Assembly (NCBI GenBank): GCA_949318235.1
Contig: OX439132.1
Location: forward strand, 26,661,743-26,725,742
Source: Ecdyonurus torrentis
Lineage: Eukaryota > Arthropoda > Insecta > Ephemeroptera > Heptageniidae
Direction of reading: 5' to 3'
Length of the DNA stretch: 64,000 nucleotides
A model generated the notes under the pieces. The model was not told where the DNA came from, did no database searches, and was given only the letters and a program-made list of their open reading frames with translations. Of the stretch, positions 1 through 15,739 are shown one piece after another (the first letter of the stretch is position 1; every line of letters starts with the position of its first letter). The translations under genes were made by a program, and so were the position numbers.

Positions 1-491
1 TAAAAATGCAAGATGTATTTTTTTTTCTTCTTCATCTTGTGATATTTTAAGCATTTTTATGAATATTTTGGAGTTTTGCTTAAAATTATGGAAATTATGT
101 TTAAATATTAATTCTTTACTCTACTGTTTTCTTTTTCTTAAGCTTAAAAACAAAAGTAGAAAAAATAAAATAGTAAATAAATAATTAATCCGTCGATAAA
201 GGTCAATAACAAAGCTCTAAAATGTTAAAGTATAAATCTAATATCCGGACAGTAAAAAGCAGATATAAAAAAAAAATATTGTAGAAAAAGAAAATATGTT
301 GCCAAAAAGTTTTGGTTGTATTAGCAGCATGAAAAATGATAGATTATGGGGAAAAAATAAACGAGAAACACGCAAGAATAAAAAAATGAAGTTAGACAAA
401 TAACAAGCCAAAAATTGATTTTCTTATTTACTTTTTTTGTTTGGGTCATTTTTATTTACTTTCAAATGTTGTTCTTAACTGAGTGCTTCAT

Positions 492-494
<3 letters not shown>
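1..494. other. AT-rich non-coding stretch
   Basis: I see no gene, repeat family or RNA here. It is AT-rich sequence with short A and T runs leading into the first CT tract. Confidence 0.6.

Positions 495-570
<76 letters not shown>
495..570. repeat. (CT)n microsatellite, 38 units
   Basis: Uninterrupted CT dinucleotide tract of 76 bp. Reading frames across it give Leu-Ser (plus) or Arg-Glu (minus) repeats and are not genes. Confidence 0.97.
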
Positions 571-577
<7 letters not shown>

Positions 578-1079
578 CTCTTTTAGATGATTGCCAAAAG
601 GTCGTAATTTTTTACGTTCAGATTTTTCTCTTTGTTTATATAAAGCAGCCTTTGTAATAAATTGTATTGCGTCTATTTGTATACATAAATTTGAAACACC
701 CAAGCTGTAAAGTAATTGTGGTTTTTACTTTTTTTTCCATTATATATGTTTCATGAAGTATAAATTTCATATAAATCTGATTCTAATGTCTTACCTATTA
801 CAAATATGTAAATAGATAAATCTACTTTTAACTTAAAAAGAAAATACATTTTTAGAAGTGCGAGCTTTAAACTATTCTTCTAAATTTAAATATTGACGTG
901 AAATTAAAAAAAATAAAAAAAAAAAATAATAATAAAAGTATTGGCTAAATTGATACGATACTAAACAACAGTTTGCAAAAAATTTGAAATAGTCAGTGCA
1001 CATATATATTATATATTTGGACACAAATAAATACCTAATGATTATACTAGACCATTTTCAGCAAAAGTATAGATTATTT
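571..1079. other. AT-rich non-coding stretch
   Basis: No supported gene or repeat, only AT-rich sequence with A runs around 900-930. Confidence 0.6.
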
Positions 1080-1190
1080 CAACGTAATTTATGCTATAAA
1101 GTATACATGTTGTAGCATAATTATTTATGTTGTTACAATTTAGCAATATTTATGCTATAGTGACATAAGTGCAGAATAAATTACTTCATT
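1080..1190 (+). repeat. Dispersed AT-rich repeat family R3, copy 1
   Basis: The part at 1132-1184 aligns with the reverse complement of 43688-43736 and more loosely with 42560-42610. Shared landmarks in order are TTTAGCAA, TTATGCTATA, TGACATAA and TGCAG followed by ATAAATTA. About four fifths of positions match copy 3. The element type is unknown; repeated TAGCATAATT segments suggest a small AT-rich MITE. Boundaries are approximate. Confidence 0.5.
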
Positions 1191-1299
1191 TATTCTGTCC
1201 GTGTGTAAGATAAAGTTTGTATGGATTCTTGTGTAGTATATAACAAAGTCAAGTACGCGGAATAAGCAAACCAAGGCAGCTATATAGACTAAAAATATC

Positions 1300-1301
<2 letters not shown>

Positions 1302-1330
<29 letters not shown>
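1302..1330. repeat. (CT)n microsatellite
   Basis: Short CT tract interrupted once by CCC. Confidence 0.9.
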
Positions 1331-3523
1331 TCTCCTTCTTACCCACCACCACGAGTCTAATTAGAACCATACTAGCTAAATCACCACAGACTTACATCAA
1401 ACCTGATACTACTTCACGTTCAAATAAAAACAAATTGCTTTTTTATATTTATTAAAAACGATTTGCATGCTTCAAGTAATTTAACTAGTTTATAATTTTT
1501 AATACGTACACGTAATACAGACCATACTAAATCGATATGTTTTAATTGGTTTTCTTATAATTTTTCTAGACGTACATATTAAGGTGGCTTATAATTATTA
1601 TATATTATACGAAAATTATTGACTTAATTGTTTCTTCAATACAATTTACGCATTTTATCTTTTAATTTTATTAATGTTATACTATATAACTTTTAAAAAA
1701 TAAATGAATCATAAATACCAGTAAAAGCATTGGAATATTAATTTGAGTAAGATTTACAATAGATAAAATGAAACAGGCATTTTTTTTTTCAAATCCAATA
1801 AAAATTATAAAGTGATGAGCGAAAGAAAATAAGAGTGATAGAGACTGATTTATTACAATGGTTTTATCGAGAATATAAAAATATCTGAAATTCACTGATA
1901 AATACGTTTCCATAACTTTATACGAAATGTATTTTCAACTTATTTATTACAATATTATACCATATCTAACCGTATACACAATTCTATTATTATATTGCTT
2001 CAAATAAAAGCTAGTTTAATACTGTATTATGAAAGGATTAAATTAAATTGTTTTGAATTATTGTGTATTATTTTGATTGTTTTTCTTTTTCTTTTAAAAA
2101 AATAAATACAAAACAAAAATAAAATATAAATAAATCCAAACACCAATGTTATACACATACAGAGAACGAACGTAAAAAGCATTTTACCCAGTTTTATGGT
2201 ATTATAGGGTTTTATGTGGACTATGTAGTGAGTATGAGAGTGAGAGAGTATTAAGCTTTAAATGCAGAACGCCTCATGCAAAGCATTTTGGCAACTTCAG
2301 CAATAGGAAAACCATAAAAAGGAGGAAAAAAATAATAAAATAAAACCCCTTGTGTATAATCCTATATCCATTGGCTAGAATAATAGCATTGTAAGAATTA
2401 TTATATCATAAGGATTGTATTTATATATTTAAAATATTGAAATATGAACCATACATTTTATTTATTTTTTTACGAAAATACTTACTAAAATATTGAATAA
2501 AAATTTGCTGAAACAGCATGTCTAAAAAAAAGTAGTATTTTTTTTTTTTTTTTATACAGAAAAAAATAGTATAGGAATAAAAGTGTGAGACAAATAATAT
2601 TCATATTTTTGTCCATACAAATATTTCATGTGGGATTTTCATGGCAAGTGACAGGTGGAATATTTCACACAGTCGAAGTATTCATTCGATGCTACCATGT
2701 ATCAAAATATCGCCTCAAAAAACAAGCATAATAATACCATACAAAAAAAAAAAAAAAAGTATTTAGAATACAATATGTTGCGTTAAGCAGATTTTAAAAA
2801 GAAAACAAAGAATTTTTACACTTTAAAAATTTAAACATATTTATGGAGTGCATTTTTTATATAACTGTATATTGGTATTGCATTTTGTAAACATTAAACT
2901 ACCCGACTGTGAAAGCTTTGATAAGCAATATAAATTCATTATTGCACTAAAACTATCAATAATTGATAATGTAATGAATAAAATAGAAGAGGGAGGATGA
3001 AAATTATCGTATCAATTAATTGTTAGGTAATTGGCAAAAATACACACCAATTTAATGTAGCATATTATATTGCTTATTTTATGTTTTTGCCTATATGATA
3101 ATTTCCCTTATACTGTTATCTATTTTCTGATAAATAAAATTACTATTTAGTAATAGTTAAAAAATTTAATTGTATCCTCCACTTATAAAAAGTATGTTTA
3201 TTGCTGGTTTATAAATACGAAAATAGCAAGTAAATTAAGTCCAGTTTGGACGAAATTGACAAAATTGAAAAGGAGAATCTTATAAATATAAAAAGGAAGT
3301 TTTTAAAAGTGGTTTTAAACTTTAAATCATGTCAAATAAACTTTTTTGTTATACTAGTTGAACATATAAAATTAAAAAAATTAAAAGCCAAAGAAAAAAA
3401 TTACACTGTAACCGAATTATTTGTATAATATAATATATATTTGTATTTGGTTACCGTCTCGTCGGATAGTTTTTATTTCAAATATAACATGGTTATTTAC
3501 TTAGTAAAATATTATTTTGTTCA

Positions 3524-3528
<5 letters not shown>
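1331..3528. other. AT-rich non-coding stretch
   Basis: About 2.2 kb with no coding frame worth calling and no recognised repeat family. It contains A and T homopolymers (for example 2537-2554 and 2743-2758). Confidence 0.6.

Positions 3529-3605
<77 letters not shown>
3529..3605. repeat. (TA)n microsatellite
   Basis: Uninterrupted TA tract of about 77 bp. Confidence 0.97.
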
Positions 3606-3609
<4 letters not shown>

Positions 3610-6600
3610 TATGAAAAAGGTAATGGTTATTATTTAATCTTATAAAAAGAAACCATTTCTAGTAACATGTATCATAGTTACAATGTAAAATGTTTTCTAA
3701 GAAATATTGTTGCTTAAAAACAAGTTCGCGGAACTAATTATGTTTGTGTAACGTTTGCACCCATAGTGTTCCTAACTCTTTACATTTTAACATTACAACA
3801 ACTACAATGAAGTACATACTTCACAAATTGCTGGAAGATGCCGTATACAAGAGAGAAATAATAATAAAGTATTTTTAAATAAAATTTTATTCAGAGTAGA
3901 ATTTTTTAAAACTATTTTTAAACTCAGCTTTTCAAGGCAATAGCAATTACAATAATGATGTATCTAAAAATACATTTATTCTAAGAGATCTATACTTCAG
4001 TGTGTGACGAAAAATTGATGTACTAAATGAATTCTTTCCTAATATTATCAAGAATGTATTCATTAATGCTTCATTCACTTTATATTAAAATTATTAATTT
4101 TTTATATATTATTAAGTCTGTATTTTTTTTCTCTTTTATTTGTATACTATGATTTATATACTTGTGAGTGTACTACCAATGTATTGGGCAAGTAAAATTG
4201 CCTGTTTTTGGTTAACAATGAACTAAATTAAAAGAAATCAGAGTAAATCTTGTGTTTACTCTCGTATAGAATATTATAATACTATATACTTTATCCGAAT
4301 ACATTGATACTTACTTAAAAATTGATGATATTGGTGTACTTATGTTTACCACACACTCAAGTTTGGAACTTTATACTGGCTTAATTGTGACATTCTGCGT
4401 ATTGTTAATTAGGCAAGATGTTTGTGTTCAACTTAAATTAATGTAGATAAATGTATTTTATTTATTTATTATATGTTAATTGTAAACAATGACTAGATCA
4501 ATGCTTGTTGTAGCAAACTTAATGTTAATATCAACGGCCTTGATCAATAAAATTGATAAAAAAAAATGATATTTTAGACTCATTAAAAATGAAATAAAAT
4601 AAAAATGTTTGACTACAAAAACTGTTTTTTAGCATACCGATCAATATATATATATTTTTGTTATGCAGTAAATTTTATTGTATGCAATCTCCACTTAAAA
4701 TCATTAAATTTTCATGCAATCAAATTTATTACGCAATGTAAACATTGCTCCGTGTGAAAATACCATAATACAAATGTGTTAAGTTAACTGATTTATACGT
4801 TTGTTCCTGTTTTTAAAAAAATGAAGTTTTCAAGGACAAAAATAATATTTATAACAATAAAAGTTGAAGAAATCAATATATGAAGCAAATTTACTTATAT
4901 TTTTTTTTACGCTATAGCAATACTGTATCGTAAATTTTATTTTTTGACCTTGGATACACTGCTATACAAATTTAATATATTAACTTATGCATGATAATCG
5001 ATTATTAACGATTATTATAAAATAATTGAAAAATATATTAATATATACATGAAAAAAAAAATGGTATTTCTTAATATCTTTATGAGATCAAAAGGTAATT
5101 TTAATTTAAATAAAATATACTTTTAGCTAGACTGTGAAGGTTAAAAAAAGGTTATTTTATTATAATATAGTTCAAGACCCGATGAATATATAATAAATGT
5201 TTTGAACATTATAAAATAGTTTCACAAAAAAAAAAGTACAACACGACATGGACTGTATAGTACATTATAAATGAAGTTAGAACAGATTGTGTTGAAGTAA
5301 ATTTTTACCTCCTTTCACCTCCCCCAATGAATATACTAAATTACAACAAGGTTTCAAGTATCCCACAACCTATACATATACGATGCCATACGAATACGAT
5401 ACATCCTTTTCCTTTTTAATATTTGGATACTAACACCCTACTGTTTACATAAAACCTTTTAAATTTTATGTTTTAAACTATGTTTTGCTTATAAAATCAC
5501 TCGATGAAATAAAAAAATAATAAATAAGGGGGAAAAAAAGAGGGAGATTAGGTTTTTGCAGCAATGCCAAAATTGCTTTCATTTTTATGCGTTTAATCAG
5601 TTTTTTTTTTTTTTTTTTTTTGAGTTGATTAAAATTTATAAAAATGACATTATTTAGAGAGAATGAAGCTTGCAGGCAGACGATTTGTACTGTAACTAAT
5701 TAAAGTAATTGGAATTTTTTTTAATGATATTACCAAATACTGTCAAAACCATACCCTCTAAACAAAATAATATAAATTAAAAACAAAAAAAAATCAGTTT
5801 TTCAATTAATACAAAAAATTCTATTATATGATAATCAATAGAAGGGAGTTGTCATTAACACTGACTTGTAAATGGATATTTTATTATAATTGGTATTACA
5901 AAATATTATATAAATAACCACGGAAAATATGACATAATAATTTAAGCGTAAAAAACTAATATTTCATATAAAAAAAAAAGAAATAATTTATATTCTCTTA
6001 ACTTTGTTGGCATATTCGTGTTCAAATTTGTTACAAACATGAAGATGTAACTTATTTTAATTTATAATTTTAATTTTATTTTTTTCTCTCCCCGCTGTCT
6101 TGTCTTTTGAGTCACGATTTTAACTGATATAATTTAAGCCATGTGTATAGGTCATTAAATCATAACCTTTTATGTGAGGTCATCATGCAAAATAATAATA
6201 ATTTTTCTTTTTTTATATTATATAAAATTATGTCCTAATTTATTAAACTTTAAATTTAATGAACTTAATAATTTTTAAACCCCCTTAATAAAAAAAAAAA
6301 GAAAAGAAAAGAAAAACTAAAGGCATTATAAAGTAAAGTGTGTGAAAAAACATAAATTGTGCTTCTTGTTTCTTACAAGTTTTGATACTTTTAATCTTTT
6401 TCTTTTTACTTTTTTTTATTTTGTTTTATTTTATTTTTTTTTTACCGTTCTATTTAAAGCTTCTTACACGCTAAATATTATGTATAAACAAAAAAGGCAA
6501 TATTTCATTTTATTTATTTGTTTATTACTGTACTTTATTTTGAGAAGTTTTGATATAGTAAAAATCAATGATTGTGATTTTAATATAAAAATTTTATATT

Positions 6601-8154
6601 TTGTGTGAGGTATTTATAATATTGTGGATTTTGCTATCGTTATTTTTAATATTTATCATGTTTTGATGATTTTTCCAACTTAATTTGAATAGCTAAACAT
6701 AATAATTGACAAAGAATTATCTAAAATAAAAAGGTACATTGACTGCATTATCGCTATATTTCCTTTAATATATTATATTAATGTCAAATATTAATGTTAT
6801 GAATTTGTGTAATTTAGAATAAAATGTAATTATTATGCTCTCAGTATTTTGCTTGGTATTCAAAAGATGGGGAAAAAAATGTTGTAAATAAGTCAAAGAA
6901 CCATGTATTTTTATTTTTATTTTTCTTCATCTTCTTTTTGTGTATATTTTTTATGGACTCTAAATAAAAAACTTTTATTATTATTATTTCAAGGTATTTT
7001 GAGTGTTCAAATGTTTTAATGCTTTAATCACAATGGGCAAAAAATATGCATCAATAGTTGTTACCGGTGGTTAGATGTAAACAATCAGATGCCTGCGGGA
7101 AAATCGTAGGGGATCCCTTACGTATATTTTTTGCCTATAAACTTTTATTATTGCGGGGACCATGTGATTTTTAAAAACTGCAAATATAAAGTAGAAATTT
7201 TAAGTACGCAAACTGGTAATACTTTTATATGTTGTTAGCTAATAAAAAATTATAATTAATATACCAAGAATTTTCATTAGGAAGAAGCATTAAAGAAAAT
7301 ACTTTTTTTTAATATAGAATTAAACTAAAAAAATATATAAATGTTAACTTTAGCAATAATAATTTTTTGTTAATAAATAAAATAACTTATTTTACTAACA
7401 TAGTTTTTATTACTTTAACATGGAAAGAAAATATTCACGTAGAGTTTTATATTATTTTGAATTTAATATTAATATTTTTTTTTTACTGTATATCGTAAAA
7501 TAACATCAGATATAAAAATAAAATCATAATTTATAGCTGTTGAGATACAGTTGTTGGATTTGAATAAACTTTAAAAAGTAACCTAAAATAAATAAACAGT
7601 AATTTGCTTACAAGTATAACTTACTACTGCAGGTACTTTTTTTTTATCACATAAAAATAACTGACACAAAAAAATTTAATATGACTAAAGTTTTAAACTT
7701 TAGTTTCTTATCGAATAGTTTTATATTTTATTGTAGCTGTTAATAATATATTTATATATTTTATATTTATATTTCTCGGAAAAGGAAATGATCTTTCGGT
7801 TTAAACTTTATTTTCTTTGTGTTTTCTTATTTCCGTAATGCATAAAAACTTATAACGTTTTTAAATTGATATCCATACACTAGAAAACGGATATTCTTTG
7901 AACCAATTATTTTTTTGTTTTAAAATCTTTTTACGAATAACCACACATTCACGTTACTGTAGGGTGGTTGCATTTATATAAAAGTCAACGCCATAATATA
8001 CGTCAGCACTAAATAACAAGGGTAGGTTTGGGGAAATTACTCATTTTGCCAGTTTAAAAATACTTATTAGAATTTTTTTAGTGCATTGATTCTGTTAATA
8101 GTTTACATTAGGTTTTCAAGAATGAAAATAATAATAACCAAAAACACAAATAAT
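3606..8154. other. AT-rich non-coding stretch
   Basis: About 4.5 kb without a gene. A frame at 6342-6608 is a Phe/Leu-rich chance translation of T-rich DNA. The stretch ends in an 11-C run at 8155-8165. A segment at about 4664-4740 resembles the last 80 bases of the window and is listed separately. Confidence 0.6.
4664..4740 (+). repeat. Possible dispersed repeat, copy 1
   Basis: Contains AAATTTTATTG, then ATGCAATCTC and TTAAAA, in the same order and spacing as 63926-63962. The far part carries a related ATTACGCAAT motif. The similarity covers only about 40 bp, so this is a weak call. Confidence 0.35.
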
Positions 8155-8182
8155 CCCCCCCCCCCAAAAAAACGTCTTCTGA

Positions 8183-8259
8183 TGAGCAATGTTATTCATT
8201 GCTCCAGTATGGCGTCGAAGTGCATTCAGTATGACGTCATGTGCATATACCCTATACTG
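8183..8259 (+). repeat. Dispersed repeat family R2, copy 1
   Basis: Shares TGAGCAATGTTATTCA, CTCCAGTATGG, a TATGACGTCATG / TATGATGTCATG core and a downstream TACCCYCTATA-type end with 19860-19933. I see no terminal inverted repeat or coding content. This copy retains a full TGACGTCA palindrome. It may be a fragment of a larger element. Confidence 0.6.
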
Positions 8260-9092
8260 TAGTAACTCGCTAGACGTCAATATAATTTGACGATAGAGAA
8301 TGTTTTAAATAGTAAGATAATAGACAGTAGTATATTTCAATGTTAATCTCTATGATATATTTTTTTATACTTGTATGAAGAGCAAACATTTTTCCATGTT
8401 GTTAGTTTAAATAAAGTTTAGCATTTGTTGCACTAGTTTCTCTTGTTTCCTCACTAATGTAAAAAGTAGTACTGTGATGCAAAGGCAAAATGACTAACAA
8501 TAGAATGTCCTACTTTTATGAACAAAAACAAAATGATGCAAAGTAATTTAATTATATAGTATATTATTATAAAACTACAAACAATATATTGACATAACTT
8601 ATTGTGAGTTATTGAATATTTAATCATATTATTTATTATTCAATAATCTGGAATGAAATTCATTATATATGCATAAACAATGCAAAACTAATTTTATTTC
8701 CTGAGTTGTCAATTTTATTAACTTTCACGTAAAGTTTAAGTCTTGTTTTTTATTTTCTAAGCAAAGGTATAATTAATTTTTTTTTAGCTATTCGTAAATT
8801 ATTATAAAATTATTTTGCATACATTAGATATATAAAAAAAACCAGCTCACTTTGTATAATATAAAATACAACTGCATAAAAAGTGTGGCATCATTTATTT
8901 AAAACTACTATAAAAGATCTAATGAATAAAAATTAATGAAACTTTTTGTATATACTCCAATTAAAAATAAAATAATATAAAGTAATTTTCTAAGAATTAG
9001 CAATTAAATAAAATTTAATGTTCAGAAATAGATTTTCTAAACTTACATATAAACACAAAGAACAATGGAAAGAAAACTGTTGTGGGGAGATA
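8260..9092. other. AT-rich non-coding stretch
   Basis: I see no gene or repeat here. Confidence 0.6.

Positions 9093-9163
<71 letters not shown>
9093..9163. repeat. (GA)n microsatellite
   Basis: GA tract of about 70 bp with one AAAG interruption near its start. It produces spurious Arg-Glu and Leu-Ser frames on the two strands. Confidence 0.96.
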
Positions 9164-9166
<3 letters not shown>

Positions 9167-9741
9167 GGTGCTAATGTTGCAAATTGTCGAGCCAAAGTGA
9201 CAGTCCTGTATAAAACACGACATCGTTAGAAATACAACAGAAAGCAAGTGGTTTTGTTACTTCTACTTTTTACATGTTATTTCTTTTTAAAAACACATGC
9301 ATGCCTTTCTTCTATAATATACAAAACTATAAATTGTATCTATATGTAAGTAAAATGTTAGAAGGTTAGTATAATATGTAAATTTTAAAAAAAGAAATAT
9401 AAATTACTTTTTCAAGTTTTATTTTTATTATACTATTTTTAGCTCCACCTTTGTATTTGACTCCTATCAAAGTTTTAAAAAGTTGATATGTATACTAAAG
9501 TAAACATGTTTATTTTCTTTTTATAATTTGTGTTATATTCTTACTAACCATACATGTAAAAGTTACATTTTAAATTACTTCTATAGTCTTATTGTGTTAA
9601 ATTTCAATTATATTGTTTTCAATTTACGTTTTCAATTTGTCGGGCAGGTTTAGTACTCTTTTTTTTTTTGTAGAAGTTAATACAACTTTTGTGTTCCTTT
9701 TTTTTTATGTGTGAGAACAGAAGACTTATTGGGAGATTGGT
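9164..9741. other. AT-rich non-coding stretch
   Basis: No supported feature. Confidence 0.55.
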
Positions 9742-9763
9742 TAGAGAGAGAGAGAGAGAGAGA
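9742..9763. repeat. (GA)n microsatellite, short
   Basis: Eleven GA units. Confidence 0.9.
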
Positions 9764-9855
9764 AGAGTTAACATTCGTTTCACGACTAGTTTTACCTTTC
9801 CTATCGTGATCGCCCCGAAATCGCAATAAATAAAATTGTCTTGTACAAAACTTAC

Positions 9856-9890
9856 TTTCAAGAGTTTCAAATACAAATTGTTTGTCACGT
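9856..9890 (-). other. Candidate 35-nt microexon
   Basis: On the minus strand a pyrimidine-rich stretch ends in TTTTGTTGCAG immediately before this segment. The segment is followed by GTAAGT, a consensus donor. Two of the three frames are open through it. Nothing around it gives a recognisable protein, and splice-like pairs arise by chance in AT-rich DNA, so this is a weak call made from sites alone. Confidence 0.15.
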
Positions 9891-10189
9891 CTGCAACAAA
9901 ATACACTTAAAAAAAATAAATGTTTACTCTCAAAGCACAAAAGATTAGAGCCTATCTATATACGAAATGATTTAATTGTATGTCAGAGCACGTGTGTATT
10001 TTCACTAAATATTCAATATTTTTGAGGCTAGTGTCAATGCAAGTATGATGAATACAAAAGAAAAGTGGTTTCTCTGTAAACAATAGAGTATACTCTCTAT
10101 GCTCTCTACTTTACAAATTTTCATAGTACCCATGCACTTGCAGTGAGTAAACATTTAATATGCTTAATCTCTTGTTTGGAATTTTAAAA

Positions 10190-10445
10190 ATCGATGCTGT
10201 TGCGGCTAAAACACACTTCTACTTTTAGCGGTTTTCCTTACATTCACGCAACTACATTTATAGGGATACCCATAGAAACACACATTTACATTTATCGTGA
10301 CAACAGGTAAAAGAAGAAAAAAAACTTCTGCATAGGAACACAGGTGTAGGCGTGTTTTATACCTGTTGTCGCGATAAATGTAGATGCGTGAAAATAAGCA
10401 AACTCGCTAAAAGTAGAAGTGCGGTTTATCCGCAACAGCATCGAT
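10190..10445. mobile_element. Foldback MITE with long terminal inverted repeats
   Basis: The left end starts ATCGATGCTGTTGCGG and the right end is its reverse complement. The complementarity continues through CACTTCTACTTTTAGCG, TTCACGCA and CTACATTTAT, giving arms of roughly 75-80 bp (10190-10267 and 10372-10445). The left arm also holds a second ACATTTATCG–GACAACAGGTA block, suggesting a short internal duplication or insertion. There is no coding capacity, and I could not identify a target-site duplication. It is best read as a non-autonomous DNA transposon of unassigned superfamily. Confidence 0.75.
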
Positions 10446-10599
10446 AACTTTAGTTCCACTCTACGTATTAGAATTTAATCATGAATGTTTAGAGATAATA
10501 CACAAGATGTTTAGTATCAGTTTTAAACTACTATAGCCCCTACGATACTTTGTATTCTAACAGTGTTCAGAACAACAACTAATAATAATAACAATAATA

Positions 10600-10830
10600 A
10601 TAATGGTCTGGTTAGCAAAGATTGGTTGACAGCAAGAGACAAGTTGAACTTGCATTTACGTGTCATGCAGAAAGCTGCAGTTCTTGGCACAGCTAACATC
10701 GTGTTCAAAGTTCAAAGTGCTTAGTTTGTGATCCCTCTTTTTGCCACCTGCAGTTTCTATCAGATAATTGGTACTGGGTTATTCTCACCTTCACCTTGAA
10801 TCAAGTAGGATTCCGGTGTTGGTATTACAG
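10600..10830. other. Unclassified GC-richer island
   Basis: This segment is clearly less AT-rich than its surroundings. It contains TTCAAAGTTCAAAG, which includes the HNF4-type motif CAAAGTTCA, near 10697-10717. A minus-strand frame (10523-10708) includes a Leu run from an AAT/AAC trinucleotide tract and shows no domain I recognise. It could be an old transposon fragment, a regulatory patch or a decayed exon. Confidence 0.3.
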
Positions 10831-10861
10831 AAGAAAGAAAGCAAAAAAACTAATAATAATA

Positions 10862-11260
10862 ATAACAACACATTTTATATAATATTTAAGTAAAAGTTGA
10901 CTCCAATAAAAATGTATTTCGCATTATTTAGTAAAATATATAATGTTAAAATATTTACAATAAATAAGCCCGTAATTTATTGATAATTGTTTTAGTATAT
11001 TTGATACAAATAGTTACGTTGCAGTAGTTCTTGCTTTGAATAGCAAGCTCGTGCATAGCTTTTATTTAATATACATTAAGACGTCAATAAAAAAGTATTT
11101 TACTAGATTTCTATTATATTTTATGTGCATAATAATATTGCATGTACATAATAGACGTCTATTTAAAAATGATAAATTTGTTCATATTATGTGCATCAGT
11201 ATTGTCTTAAACGATAATAACTTTTTTATTCCACTATTGAGTAAAAAACTCACGTTATTA

Positions 11261-11295
<35 letters not shown>

Positions 11296-11844
11296 AATTT
11301 CCTGATAAACTTGAAAAAAAAAAGTCCATATAAAATTACAGATGCGTTTTTCATACAACCTCATTTCCATCAACTTAATACTATTTCACCCCTCAAATAT
11401 GGATACTATAAAATAGAATATTATATTCTTTTGCATAATAAAGCTCTTTTCCAACTCCTTACTTTTTTTTTTAACTCCTTTGTAGTTTTGTACAAAAATC
11501 CTTTTCTTTCTCTCTTTCCTGTTCTCAAATAAAATTTTATGTGAACGATTTCCTTTTATATATTTTTTTCTTTGATAAAGATTTTCACCCGGAAAAAAAG
11601 TTAAAGAAAAGTAGCTGAAACGTCTTTCTTTTTTTCTTTTTTTTTTTTTAGTAGTAGTTACAAAATAAGTATTTTACAAGTAGTACAACTTTTGTAATAA
11701 AATGTTTAAAAAGTTTAATCTATCGATAAAATAAATAATTTCAAGAAGGAGAAAAGGAAAATGAATGGTCACTTTTCCTGATAATGATATTGTGATTAAC
11801 ATATGAATGTGCTTCTAGATCAAAGATGACTATCTATCAATGTA

Positions 11845-11849
<5 letters not shown>
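10862..11849. other. AT-rich stretch with a poly(T) run
   Basis: No gene seen. It includes a 30-base T run at 11264-11293 and T-rich stretches near 11620-11650. Confidence 0.6.
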
Positions 11850-11850
<1 letters not shown>

Positions 11851-11879
<29 letters not shown>

Positions 11880-11941
11880 AGTCTTCAGATATACATCCAC
11901 ACACAATACTCTCACTCTCACTCTCTCTATCTCTATCTCTA

Positions 11942-12026
<85 letters not shown>
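11851..12026. repeat. Compound (CT)n … (CA)n microsatellite
   Basis: CT tract at 11851-11876, a 65-bp mixed CTCA/CTAT transition, then an uninterrupted CA tract at 11943-12026. The overlapping frames read as His-Thr, Cys-Val or Leu-Ser repeats and are not genes. Confidence 0.96.
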
Positions 12027-12030
<4 letters not shown>

Positions 12031-12140
12031 ACACATGATACACACACATACACACTACATCCATATTAAATTAAAGATTCGTCGCTATGGTATGTAATGT
12101 ACACTGTATACAGTATACGTAAGAATTAAAAATTTGAAAT

Positions 12141-12192
12141 ACTATATAATATAGTATAGTAGCATGTATATAACTATACTATATTATATAGT
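12141..12192. repeat. Perfect 20-bp inverted repeat (hairpin)
   Basis: ACTATATAATATAGTATAGT at 12141-12160 is exactly reverse-complemented at 12173-12192 across a 12-base loop. It could extrude as a cruciform or be the remains of a tiny MITE. No terminator or gene context applies. Confidence 0.8.
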
Positions 12193-15286
<3,094 letters not shown>

Positions 15287-15412
15287 TTAAAATATCATAT
15301 AGGATCCATATTATTACCGATGCAAAGAGCTATTTATTTTAAAAGTTTGTACTTTCAAACAAACGTTTTTATAAACTTAACTAATACATAATATTGAAAA
15401 TATGCTTATTAT
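15287..15412 (+). repeat. Duplicated segment, copy 1
   Basis: Matches 16885-16998: ATCATAT, then AGGATCCAT, ATTACCGATGCA, AGAGCTA, then CTAATACATA and TATTGAAAAT in the same order. The copies differ by several substitutions and small indels. Copy 1 ends at the left edge of a TTAA-flanked MITE, so the MITE may have landed in or beside it. Confidence 0.55.
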
Positions 15413-15739
15413 TTAAGCCATAGATCACATAAAACAACATGTGCTTTTTAATGAATAAACACAAAATGGGATCTTCAAAACGGATGACAATTTTTTCCAG
15501 CTACGAGAGAGCGTGAAAATACTGTAAAGTATGCAATTTCCGTGACTTTTAATGTTTCTGACGTTAGAAACATGCAAAAATTAGTGAAAAATGTTGTGCG
15601 GGTTGAATTAATTGAAATTTTCTGATCACTACTACGTAGCTATAGTTGGGTTTTGAGACAAACTAAAGTTATTAATGTAAGTCTCATCAAGTGTTTTGTG
15701 ATACAAATGCTTATATTTTCTTCTGGTCTATTCCTTTAA
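15413..15739 (+). mobile_element. TTAA-flanked MITE family, copy A
   Basis: Non-coding element of about 330 bp. The left end reads TTAAGCCATAGA and the right end GGTCTATTCCTTTAA. The family consensus starts TTAAAGCCATAGACCA and ends TGGTCTATTCCTTTAA, giving imperfect terminal inverted repeats of about 12 bp inside flanking TTAA. The TTAA flanks suggest mobilisation by a piggyBac-type transposase, which is an inference. Internal landmarks are GAGAGAGCGTGAAAATACTGTAAAGTATGCAAT-type sequence and a hairpin at 15552-15573 around TGACGTTA. Confidence 0.8.

Noticed and set aside
415..703. Overlapping frames with long Leu-Ser or Arg-Glu repeats (also at the other CT/GA tracts)
   Set aside because: They are translations of dinucleotide microsatellites. 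They occur in several frames and on both strands at once and have no flanking domain.
11820..12097. His-Thr and Cys-Val repeat frames
   Set aside because: They are translations of the CA tract in four frames at once.
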